A stretch of 5,319 bases of DNA from an uncultured Synergistales bacterium (lineage in GTDB: Bacteria > Synergistota > Synergistia > Synergistales > Aminobacteriaceae). Positions 1-5,305 of the stretch are shown here, piece after piece. The notes beneath the pieces were generated by a model. That model made no database searches. It was not told where the DNA came from and saw nothing but the letters and a program-made list of their open reading frames with translations. The DNA lies in assembly GCA_905233295.1 (NCBI GenBank), contig CAJODX010000080.1, positions 1 to 5,319 on the forward strand. Direction: 5' to 3'. A program made the translations under genes and the position numbers. Each line of letters starts with the position of its first letter. Position 1 is the stretch's first letter.

Positions 1-1
1 G

Positions 2-238
2 AGAAAAATTCTTTCGCGCAGTGCGATGGGAGTTGTTGCAGGAGAAGTTTTCGCGAGCTGGGGCTATGCAATGGACAAGAAATGGCACAAAATTGACGCG
101 CCGTGGGAGGTCGGGCTTGCTGTGAATTTCCCGAACAATCTCGTAGATGTGAAACTCGCTGTGATGTACGGCTCAGAAGAATGGAAGGCTGGAATTTTTC
201 TCGGCATTCCGATATGGGATCATTACCCGTTGCCTTAA
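2..238 (+). CDS. C-terminal fragment of an unidentified protein
   Basis: The reading frame is open from the left edge to a TAA at 236-238, giving about 79 residues. There is an internal ATG at 26, but no stop lies upstream in frame, so this is most likely the tail of a longer gene cut by the window edge. I see no ribosome binding site that would favour the internal ATG. The residues alternate between hydrophobic and polar with many aromatics (WEVGLAVNFPNN, VDVKLAVMYGSEEW, GIFLGIPIWDHYPLP), which suggests beta strands, perhaps the end of a beta-barrel or other beta-rich protein. I do not recognise the family. It is convergent with the ankyrin gene, with 47 bp between the stops, and is followed directly by a hairpin terminator. 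Coding status is fairly sure; function is unknown. Confidence 0.6.
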   Translation, partial: RKILSRSAMGVVAGEVFASWGYAMDKKWHKIDAPWEVGLAVNFPNNLVDVKLAVMYGSEEWKAGIFLGIPIWDHYPLP

Positions 239-257
239 ATTTAAAATAAAAATATAT

Positions 258-310
258 CAGGAGTCAGGAGATAAAACAAAAAATTTTAGTCTCCGACTCC
301 TAATTTTTTT
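258..310 (+). terminator. Rho-independent terminator (copy A of a hairpin repeat)
   Basis: The left arm GGAGTCAGGAGA (260-271) pairs with TCTCCGACTCC (290-300), an 11-bp stem with one bulged A. It is followed by TAA and seven T residues (304-310). This is a good terminator for the plus-strand gene ending at 238. Read on the minus strand, the same stem is followed by a weaker T-rich stretch, so it may also end the ankyrin transcript. The right arm lies inside the ankyrin gene and encodes its last residues, GVGD and the stop. The element resembles the hairpin at 2850-2888. Confidence 0.75.
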
Positions 311-2838
311 AAAGTTTCAGTGTCGGCAAGCTTGTAATTTTTTATTCCGTAATCCCACGCCGAAAATCCTGACGTGTTCGTCATTTCAATGTCTGCTCCG
401 GCTTCGATTAAAGTTTCGACAACATCTTCTGTATTGCTTGAAGCAGCGTAAATTAAAGCCGTATTTCCGAAAATATCCTGAGCGTTGATATATGCTCCGG
501 CTTTTATGAGCATACTGACAACGCCTGATGTATTGTCTCGGGATGCGAACATAAGAGCGCTTGAAAGTGCTTTGTTTTTTGAATTTACATTAACGCCTGC
601 GTCAATGGCTTCAGCTATTTCCTCTTCACTGCCGGAACGGCATATCTTTAAAAATTCTTTCCGCAACGATGAGAGCATCAATTTTTTCAAGGCTCTTGAA
701 TCGTTTAATCTGACGTTGCCTTTCGCAATTTCGAGAGGCGTTTTGCCTTTATCGTTTGCAATGTTCAAAACAGCTCCGGCGTTTATTATCGCCATAACAG
801 TTTCAGAATCGTTGTAACCCGCCGCAAAATGAAGAGCAGTGTTGCCGGTTTTATTTTTAGCGTTTACATCGGCGTGATTGTCGAGAAGAATTTTCACGGC
901 TTCAAACGAATTATATTGCGCGGCAGTCATCAAAGGTGTTGTTTTGTTCTGGGTCTGAACATTGACGGCTGCACCCTGTTCGATTAATTCTGAAATTTCC
1001 TGCGGCGTTCCTGTCTTGCAGGCTTCAAAAAGACGCATGTCTATATTGTCTTCAAATTTTTGTTTATGTTCCGGCGTTTTTGTTTTTGTTTCCTGTTTCG
1101 CTGCCGTTTTTTCAAATTCATCAGGAGCTAAGAGTTCCATGACTTCCGTGTCTGTGAGATTCGTGTTGCTGCGTGCATAGTCCGAAGGTTTTTTCTTTTC
1201 GTGATTGAGAGCGTCAACGTCTGCGCCCTTGTCGATTAATAATTTCACTATTTCGGGAGTGTTCTGCATGGCTGCGAAATGAAGAGCCGTGTTGCCCTTG
1301 TGATTTCGCGCAGTGATGTCCGCGCCCGCGTCAATGAGAGCTTCAACAGCTTTTGTATCTCTGTTGTACTGCGAGGCGAGCATTAAAGCAGTAGTCTTGT
1401 TATTGTTCTTTGCGTTCGGATTCGCGCCCGCATCGAGAGCCTCAAGAATTTTTGAAAAATCCGCCGTTTTGCAGAGCGCTCTGAAATTCAAATCCTGAAC
1501 CGCGCTTTTCTTTGCAGTGCCGCCTGAAAGCTGTTCCCATTTATTTGGCATTAAACGTTTAGCTTCGGCTTTGTTTTCGTTTTCAATGTCTTTCACTGAC
1601 AGCAACATCGGAGGATATTTTGTCTGGCTGAACCATTTTACACGAGCCGTAACTTCATATTTTATCTGTTTTGTGTTGGATTCGTCATAGTCATAAAGTC
1701 TGCGCCCGATTTCAGAAGGCGGAATCTGTGCGAGCAGTCCGTCTTTCAGTTCAACCAGTGCGCCTGAAGAGTTGCTGATTCGTTTTATCTGAACGCGAAC
1801 GTCCTGTCCGATTTTATATTTTGAATATTTTTGTGCAACGTTAAGATTATAATCTTCATCAGCCTGACGGAGACTTAAAATTATTTCTTCGCTGCTTTTT
1901 TCAAGGACTTTGAAAATATATTTTCTGCCTTTGACGTAAGAATTTTTAATTTCGCCGTCCCCGTCCGAAGGAATTTCGCTCAAAGGCACGTATGCAGAAA
2001 GCCTGCCGATTAAAACTGAAAAAGAATCTTCAGAAATTTCAGAGATTCTTCCCTTTACGATATAGCCGGGTTTCAAAACAAGCCTGAAAAGCCATTCACA
2101 TAATTTCAAAGCTTCATCGAGCAGACGTACAGCCTCGCCTTCAGACGTGTAAGTGTTGTCGTAACGTTCGTGAACAGCCTTGTTGCGAGCCATTCTGAGA
2201 TTATGAAGCGAATCTTTTATTTCGTCAGTGATGATATAACTCTTGAACAGGGCATCTATTCTGTACATCTGGTCGCGTTCGTGAGTTTCGATGCTGTTCG
2301 TACTCATAAGATAGTCAACGATAGCTTCGCCGATGTCCCCAAGACATATAAGACAGTAACGTGTATTCGAGTGTAAATTTTCTTCAGCTTCGCGCCCGAT
2401 TTCGGTTAAATTTGCAAGTGGTGGAACATAACGTCCCGGCAAAAATAAATCTTCAAGAAATTCAAATCTGTTTCTGGCGTGTTTAAGCACAAACCATTCG
2501 CACAATTCCTGAGCCGTTGCCATAAGATACGACGATGCCGTTTCTGAATCATATTCGTTTTCTTCAGCTTCGTTTTTGACTGCAATTAAAGCGCAGATTT
2601 TTTCCGCAGTTTCAGAGTCAATGATTTCAAGGCGCATTAACTCTTCCAGTGCGTTTGAACCCGTGAAATTATTTTCAATGTGATTGGCGCGGCATAAAAA
2701 TTCCGTAATTTTTTCCGCTATTCTTCCAAGGTAAAACAGACAAAGATTATTATCAGAGTTTAACAACTCCTCAGCTTTTTTTCCGTATTTTGCGATTTGG
2801 GGAAACTGATCTTCGAGAAATTCAAATCTGTTTTGCAT
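286..2838 (-). CDS. Tandem DUF4145/HEPN-like, S1-like and ankyrin-repeat protein
   Basis: This 850-residue protein has no signal peptide or membrane segment, so it is probably cytoplasmic. Residues 3-120 and 123-252 are two copies of a helical domain that starts NRFEFLED and resembles DUF4145, a HEPN-superfamily domain found at the N-terminus of type I restriction HsdR subunits. Copy 2 has R218-N-x3-H223 (RNKAVHERYD); copy 1 has K88 and E93 there. Residues 256-324 and 340-417 look like S1/OB folds (GYIVKGRISEI, YVPLSEI, LSLRQ), a type that often binds RNA. Residues 451-846 carry three ankyrin blocks with GNTALHFAA-type motifs, a fold for protein binding. A charged linker lies at 571-600. The NRFEFLED repeat supports the chosen ATG, yet no Shine-Dalgarno is visible and the pckA terminator ends just upstream. 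An RNA-acting stress or defence role is inferred; a structural or regulatory role without catalysis is equally possible. Confidence 0.85.
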   Translation of the reverse strand: MQNRFEFLEDQFPQIAKYGKKAEELLNSDNNLCLFYLGRIAEKITEFLCRANHIENNFTGSNALEELMRLEIIDSETAEKICALIAVKNEAEENEYDSETASSYLMATAQELCEWFVLKHARNRFEFLEDLFLPGRYVPPLANLTEIGREAEENLHSNTRYCLICLGDIGEAIVDYLMSTNSIETHERDQMYRIDALFKSYIITDEIKDSLHNLRMARNKAVHERYDNTYTSEGEAVRLLDEALKLCEWLFRLVLKPGYIVKGRISEISEDSFSVLIGRLSAYVPLSEIPSDGDGEIKNSYVKGRKYIFKVLEKSSEEIILSLRQADEDYNLNVAQKYSKYKIGQDVRVQIKRISNSSGALVELKDGLLAQIPPSEIGRRLYDYDESNTKQIKYEVTARVKWFSQTKYPPMLLSVKDIENENKAEAKRLMPNKWEQLSGGTAKKSAVQDLNFRALCKTADFSKILEALDAGANPNAKNNNKTTALMLASQYNRDTKAVEALIDAGADITARNHKGNTALHFAAMQNTPEIVKLLIDKGADVDALNHEKKKPSDYARSNTNLTDTEVMELLAPDEFEKTAAKQETKTKTPEHKQKFEDNIDMRLFEACKTGTPQEISELIEQGAAVNVQTQNKTTPLMTAAQYNSFEAVKILLDNHADVNAKNKTGNTALHFAAGYNDSETVMAIINAGAVLNIANDKGKTPLEIAKGNVRLNDSRALKKLMLSSLRKEFLKICRSGSEEEIAEAIDAGVNVNSKNKALSSALMFASRDNTSGVVSMLIKAGAYINAQDIFGNTALIYAASSNTEDVVETLIEAGADIEMTNTSGFSAWDYGIKNYKLADTETLKKLGVGD
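301..1488 (-). repeat. Three ankyrin super-repeats of about 120 codons
   Basis: Blocks cover residues 451-570 (1129-1488), 601-721 (676-1038) and 728-846 (301-657). Each opens with a short helix pair (ALCKTADF, LFEACKTG, FLKICRSG), then GA-N-NAKN-type turns, a T/S-ALM-AS/AA repeat, a GNTAL-x-x-AA repeat, and a capping stretch (LTDTEVMELL, LNDSRALKKL, LADTETLKKL). The GNTALHFAA motif falls at residues 515, 665 and 791. At DNA level 821-846 and 1271-1296 match at 23 of 26 bases and lie exactly 450 bp apart, so blocks 1 and 2 look like a fairly recent duplication. Block 3 is more diverged. Confidence 0.85.
2083..2832 (-). repeat. Tandem duplication of the DUF4145/HEPN-like module
   Basis: The two modules align along their length: NRFEFLED at both starts, then AEE-x-L, CL-x-x-LG-x-I, N-x-IE, a matching YD and a closing LCEW. 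The DNA at 2451-2470 and 2811-2830 matches at 19 of 20 bases, exactly 360 bp (120 codons) apart. The first module has K-N-x3-E where the second has R-N-x3-H. Confidence 0.75.
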
Positions 2839-2844
2839 TTTTAT

Positions 2845-2888
2845 AAAAACAGGAATCAGGAAGTGAAATTTTTGTCCCCTGATTCCTG
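2845..2888 (-). terminator. Rho-independent terminator of pckA (copy B of the hairpin repeat)
   Basis: A perfect 11-bp stem, CAGGAATCAGG (2850-2860) against CCTGATTCCTG (2878-2888), encloses a 17-nt loop. On the minus strand it is followed by five T residues (2849-2845). It begins 10 bp after the pckA stop and ends only 6 bp before the ankyrin start codon. It shares AGGARTCAGGAR and a TTTT-x-GTC-Y-CC segment with the hairpin at 258-301, so the two look like copies of one repeat family. Confidence 0.8.
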
Positions 2889-2898
2889 CTTGCCTTTC

Positions 2899-4557
2899 TT
2901 AGCCTATTTCTGCAATTAATTTTTCAACTGCTTCGTGTGCGTCTGCAGGAAGTTTGTCGATTCCGCCGCGTTCCGTGTCTCTGGACTTGATGAAGTTCAG
3001 TCTGTCCTGGAAACGTTTCTTTAACTGCGTTCTGTATTCAGTGTTCTTGAGATCAGCGTCGAAGCCTTCGATAGGCATTGTCTTGATGCCTGTGAGATTT
3101 CCGAAAGGCTCCCATTTTGCTTTGCCTTCAACGATTTTCTCAAGGATCATCAGCGTATTCTCTTTGCCTACGGGTTTGCCCATGAAGTTGCCCGTGTTGA
3201 GAATGTAGCAGTCAACGCCGTCAGCAATGAGCTGTTTGAATCTCTCGTAGTCCATTCCGAGCGGATATGTTCTGAACGGGTTCGCGTAAGGTTCGCAGAC
3301 GAGTGCGTCAGGGTCAACGCCAGGAGCAAGATTTTCCGCGCTTGTTCTCTTTGTTGCGAGCGTTGCGCCGAGGACTGAACCGAGTGAAGGACCTTCGAGT
3401 TTGAGAACAGGCGGGATTGTCGGATCTCTCATCAGCCAGAAAATAGCGTTGAGAGGCTCGTCGATTCTGTCAACTCTGTTGGGAGACCACATACGCGACT
3501 TGATTGCGCGTCCGTTTCCGTTGCGGACATCTTCAGTAACGGCGATTAATTTTCCGTTTTCGTCCTTTACGCAGCCGCAGTTCTGCATTGTGAGCAAGAA
3601 TTTATTATCAGGGCAGCCGATCGGGTAGTCTGCAACTTTATCAAAATATGTAGGCTCAAGTGCGATTGCGTATTTGTCTTTGACGTTGACAACGAAAGCA
3701 TCATCGTGAAGAACCATAACATCATATTTACCGTCATGTTTTGCGTGCGTGATTGTTGACTTTCCTGAACCCGAAAGACCGAATGCAGCGAGAACATATT
3801 TTTTGTTGCTTCCGTCCTTGAGGGTGTAGCGTTTAAGTCCGCCGTGGCATGACGCGTAACCGTTGCGTGCGGCGATTCCCCAAGCGAGTGTCAAAGTTCC
3901 TTTCTTTAACTCGCCGAAATAACGAAGTCCGAGGACAATTGCGCAGTTTTCTTCAGGTGAGAAGAATGCAAGTCCGAGCGGGAAGTCGGGGTGCGACCAG
4001 TCCGGGTCAGCGACAAAGAAAATATCGCCGTCGTGGTCGGAAATTCTGCGGGATTTTTCATAGCGCGGTTTGTAAGCCTCGTTTGCATACTGGAAGTTAA
4101 TCATCCAGTTGTATAAATTATTTTCGTAGCCTTCCGGAACGATGATATGTGCAGCCGTCATAAAATCTTCGTCAAGTCCGACATACGCGTCAGCCTGATA
4201 AAGTTTTTTGTAGCGCATCTTATAGACAGCTTCGCGAATGATTTTGCAGTATTTTGCAACGTCAACGTCAGGCCAGCCTACAATGCGGCGTGCTGCGGCG
4301 GTGCGTCCGAAGATTGCGCCGTCATTGAACAGAAGGACGTTTGCGTCCATCGGGAGTTCCTGCTCGGTTGGCTTGTACACCGGCATACCTGTGAGTTCGA
4401 TTGTGCCGGGAGAATTTTTGGCGAGATTATAAGCCTCTTTCAGGTCTAAGACGTGATGAACGTTGTTGCCGTAGAAAAGAGTTTCAATGGTTGTACGCGG
4501 CTGTGCGCGATAAATTTTCTTGAAATTTTCGGGATCATAATGACCGATTGTTGACAT
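2899..4557 (-). CDS. pckA: Phosphoenolpyruvate carboxykinase (ATP-type), divergent subfamily
   Basis: This 552-residue soluble enzyme should interconvert oxaloacetate and PEP with a nucleotide cofactor, in gluconeogenesis or, in many anaerobes, in CO2-fixing PEP carboxylation. Length is slightly above the usual 520-540. Recognisable sites, matched to the E. coli enzyme: G84-R85 (substrate arginine), YFGELKKG at 213-220 (Y213 and the metal-site lysine), C237-H238 (metal histidine), the kinase-1 P-loop GLSGSGKST at 260-268, and D285-D286 (kinase-2 metal site). Differences include SCHGG for MHCSAN, HDDAF for GDDEH, and NTGN with GKEN instead of NTGW with GKRI, where the usual enzyme contacts adenine. 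ATP rather than another nucleotide is therefore inferred from the family only. It has its own promoter and terminator. The start follows a purine-rich AGAAAGGGG, though spacing is long at 13 nt. Confidence 0.88.
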   Translation of the reverse strand: MSTIGHYDPENFKKIYRAQPRTTIETLFYGNNVHHVLDLKEAYNLAKNSPGTIELTGMPVYKPTEQELPMDANVLLFNDGAIFGRTAAARRIVGWPDVDVAKYCKIIREAVYKMRYKKLYQADAYVGLDEDFMTAAHIIVPEGYENNLYNWMINFQYANEAYKPRYEKSRRISDHDGDIFFVADPDWSHPDFPLGLAFFSPEENCAIVLGLRYFGELKKGTLTLAWGIAARNGYASCHGGLKRYTLKDGSNKKYVLAAFGLSGSGKSTITHAKHDGKYDVMVLHDDAFVVNVKDKYAIALEPTYFDKVADYPIGCPDNKFLLTMQNCGCVKDENGKLIAVTEDVRNGNGRAIKSRMWSPNRVDRIDEPLNAIFWLMRDPTIPPVLKLEGPSLGSVLGATLATKRTSAENLAPGVDPDALVCEPYANPFRTYPLGMDYERFKQLIADGVDCYILNTGNFMGKPVGKENTLMILEKIVEGKAKWEPFGNLTGIKTMPIEGFDADLKNTEYRTQLKKRFQDRLNFIKSRDTERGGIDKLPADAHEAVEKLIAEIG

Positions 4558-4570
4558 TTTGAAAAAATTG

Positions 4571-4579
4571 CCCCTTTCT
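4571..4579 (-). promoter_or_regulatory. Ribosome binding site of pckA, long spacing
   Basis: On the minus strand AGAAAGGGG lies 13 nt before the ATG at 4557, longer than the usual 5-9 nt. No nearer start codon exists in frame, so the annotated start is kept. Confidence 0.5.
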
Positions 4580-4607
4580 AAAAAAGATTTAAAAAGTATT
4601 CGTTTTA

Positions 4608-4616
4608 ATTATAGCA
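4608..4616 (-). promoter_or_regulatory. Extended -10 promoter for pckA
   Basis: The minus strand reads TGCTATAAT, a perfect extended -10 element, about 50 bp upstream of the pckA ATG. There is no good -35 hexamer at 16-18 bp; that position (about 4630-4637) lies in the first of two direct repeats. This would suit a promoter relying on the extended -10 or on a bound regulator. Confidence 0.6.
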
Positions 4617-4623
4617 CCGAAAA

Positions 4624-4651
4624 AATTTTCGCATATTGAATTTTCGCATAT
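4624..4651. repeat. Two perfect 13-bp direct repeats, candidate operator
   Basis: AATTTTCGCATAT occurs at 4624-4636 and again at 4639-4651, a 15-bp period. The first copy covers the -35 position of the pckA promoter. The pair lies between the pckA promoter and the tRNA promoter. Which protein would bind is not known. Confidence 0.55.
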
Positions 4652-4670
4652 CAAAAATTTTGAATTTTGT

Positions 4671-4698
4671 TTGACTTTTAATTATTTTATTGTATAAT
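4671..4698 (+). promoter_or_regulatory. Strong housekeeping-sigma promoter for tRNA-Pro
   Basis: TTGACT (4671-4676) and a perfect TATAAT (4693-4698) are separated by 16 bp. Transcription should start near 4705, leaving a leader of about 65 nt before the tRNA. It is divergent from the pckA promoter. Confidence 0.8.
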
Positions 4699-4725
4699 CC
4701 TGTGCCAGTTGATAATTTTATGCTC

Positions 4726-4749
4726 TATGCGGTTGAAGCGTCAACCATA
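4726..4749 (+). other. Hairpin in the tRNA-Pro leader
   Basis: GGTTGA (4731-4736) pairs with TCAACC (4741-4746) around an AGCG loop. The stem can extend by TAT/ATA across a two-base bulge. It lies in the 5' leader that RNase P would remove. No T-run follows, so it is not a terminator. Confidence 0.45.
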
Positions 4750-4770
4750 ACAAAGTTTTAAATTCACTTA

Positions 4771-4849
4771 CGGAGCGTAGCGCAGTCTGGCTTAGCGCGC
4801 ATGGTTCGGGTCCATGAGGTCGGAGGTTCGAATCCTCTCGCTCCGACCA
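4771..4849 (+). tRNA. tRNA-Pro (anticodon CGG)
   Basis: The full cloverleaf can be drawn. Acceptor CGGAGCG (4771-4777) pairs perfectly with CGCTCCG (4839-4845). The D stem is GCGC/GCGC (4780-4783, 4795-4798). The anticodon stem CATGG/CCATG (4800-4804, 4812-4816) encloses loop TTCGGGT with anticodon CGG at 4807-4809 and G37, as expected for tRNA-Pro. The T arm is GGAGG-TTCGAAT-CCTCT with one G-U pair. Discriminator A is at 4846 and the CCA end is encoded (4847-4849). It decodes CCG proline codons. Six T residues follow at 4850-4855 without a separate hairpin, and may end transcription. Confidence 0.96.
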
Positions 4850-5059
4850 TTTTTTATCCCCATCGGAGTTTATAGACTTTCACGGAAATATATTTTCATC
4901 TCTCTGCAAGAATTGTAGAAAAAATTCGCGTTTTTCTTTTCTGCAATCGAACGCATGAAGAGAGATTATTACTTTTCAGATAAACACAATGTGAACACAC
5001 CCCAGAGATGAATCGCGAAAGAAAAAAATCGTAACTTTATCGAAAAATTTTTCTTTGTG

Positions 5060-5086
5060 AAATTTTATGAATGCTAAAATTTTTTT
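5060..5086 (+). terminator. Weak AT-only terminator-like hairpin
   Basis: AAATTTTA (5060-5067) and TAAAATTT (5075-5082) form an 8-bp stem with a 7-nt loop, followed by further T residues. The stem has no G-C pairs, so it would be weak and may be chance in AT-rich DNA. Confidence 0.25.
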
Positions 5087-5093
5087 ATATTCT

Positions 5094-5117
5094 TGTAGTG
5101 GCAAATGTAGTGGCAAA
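5094..5117. repeat. Perfect 12-bp tandem repeat, two copies
   Basis: TGTAGTGGCAAA occurs at 5094-5105 and 5106-5117 with no gap. The unit is GC-richer than the surrounding DNA and lies about 245 bp 3' of tRNA-Pro. Short direct repeats of this size are typical of integrase arm-type binding sites, which would fit a relic of an integrated element, but no integrase gene is present in the window. Confidence 0.6.
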
Positions 5118-5154
5118 ACAAATTCTTTTCATCGAAAAAATTTTGAAAAATTCC

Positions 5155-5182
5155 AATTGTAAACTTAGGTAGGTTTACAATT
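5155..5182. promoter_or_regulatory. Perfect 10-bp dyad, possible operator
   Basis: AATTGTAAAC (5155-5164) and GTTTACAATT (5173-5182) are perfect inverted repeats around an 8-nt centre. No T-run follows on either strand, so a protein-binding operator is more likely than a terminator. The half-site TTGTAAAC resembles the BirA half-site, but the spacing is much shorter. Confidence 0.4.
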
Positions 5183-5231
5183 CATTTTCGCGAGGTTGCA
5201 AAATTTTCACAATGTCAATATTTATTAAATT

Positions 5232-5273
5232 CGGCATGAACACTCGCGACTTCAGTCGTGAGATGAAATGCCG
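5232..5273 (+). mobile_element. Two-tier palindrome resembling an IS200/IS605 end
   Basis: An outer 6-bp stem CGGCAT/ATGCCG (5232-5237, 5268-5273) and an inner 8-bp stem CTCGCGAC/GTCGTGAG (5243-5250, 5255-5262, one G-U pair) enclose a TTCA loop, separated by a symmetric 5x5 internal loop. From memory, hairpins of the type CGACTTCAGTCG are common at subterminal positions of IS200/IS605 (TnpA/TnpB) elements. No tnpB remnant lies to the left, so this would be a left end of an element continuing beyond the window, or a solo relic. No T-run follows, which argues against a terminator. Confidence 0.45.
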
Positions 5274-5299
5274 CCGTAGACTTTAGTTTCTATAACTAA

Positions 5300-5305
5300 T
5301 TGACT
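5300..5305 (+). promoter_or_regulatory. Possible -35 element of a promoter cut by the window edge
   Basis: TTGACT at 5300-5305 matches the -35 hexamer of the tRNA promoter. Its -10 partner would lie near 5322-5328, just outside the window. It may drive a plus-strand gene to the right, perhaps of the mobile element suggested by the palindrome. Confidence 0.3.

Noticed and set aside
485..1498. Plus-strand open frames of 60-110 codons opposite the ankyrin region
   Set aside because: They are antisense to well-supported ankyrin repeats, lack ribosome binding sites, and show no recognisable domain.
286..2838. Type I restriction HsdR subunit
   Set aside because: Only the N-terminal DUF4145-like part resembles HsdR; no nuclease PD-ExK or helicase motor motifs follow and no hsdM or hsdS is adjacent.
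3567..4088. Alternative minus-strand frames inside pckA
   Set aside because: They overlap pckA in a different frame across its catalytic motifs and resemble no protein family.
3849..4449. Plus-strand open frames of 64-100 codons opposite pckA
   Set aside because: They are antisense to a conserved enzyme gene and have low-complexity, arginine- or cysteine-rich composition typical of shadow frames.
4850..4860. Classical terminator after tRNA-Pro
   Set aside because: A T6 run is present but there is no separate hairpin before it; only the tRNA's own stems precede it.
5094..5117. Start of a CRISPR array
   Set aside because: Two 12-bp units without spacers; CRISPR repeats are longer and spaced.
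5071..5172. 33-codon plus-strand frame with a hydrophobic start
   Set aside because: No Shine-Dalgarno, runs through the tandem repeat and the dyad, and is mostly AT-rich codons; probably not coding.
5155..5182. BirA (biotin) operator
   Set aside because: Half-sites TTGTAAAC/GTTTACAA match, but the spacing is 8 bp instead of about 16-18 bp and no biotin gene is in view.
5212..5286. 24-codon frame through the palindrome, MNTRDFSREMK-type product
   Set aside because: It is the by-product of the palindrome sequence; very short, no RBS.
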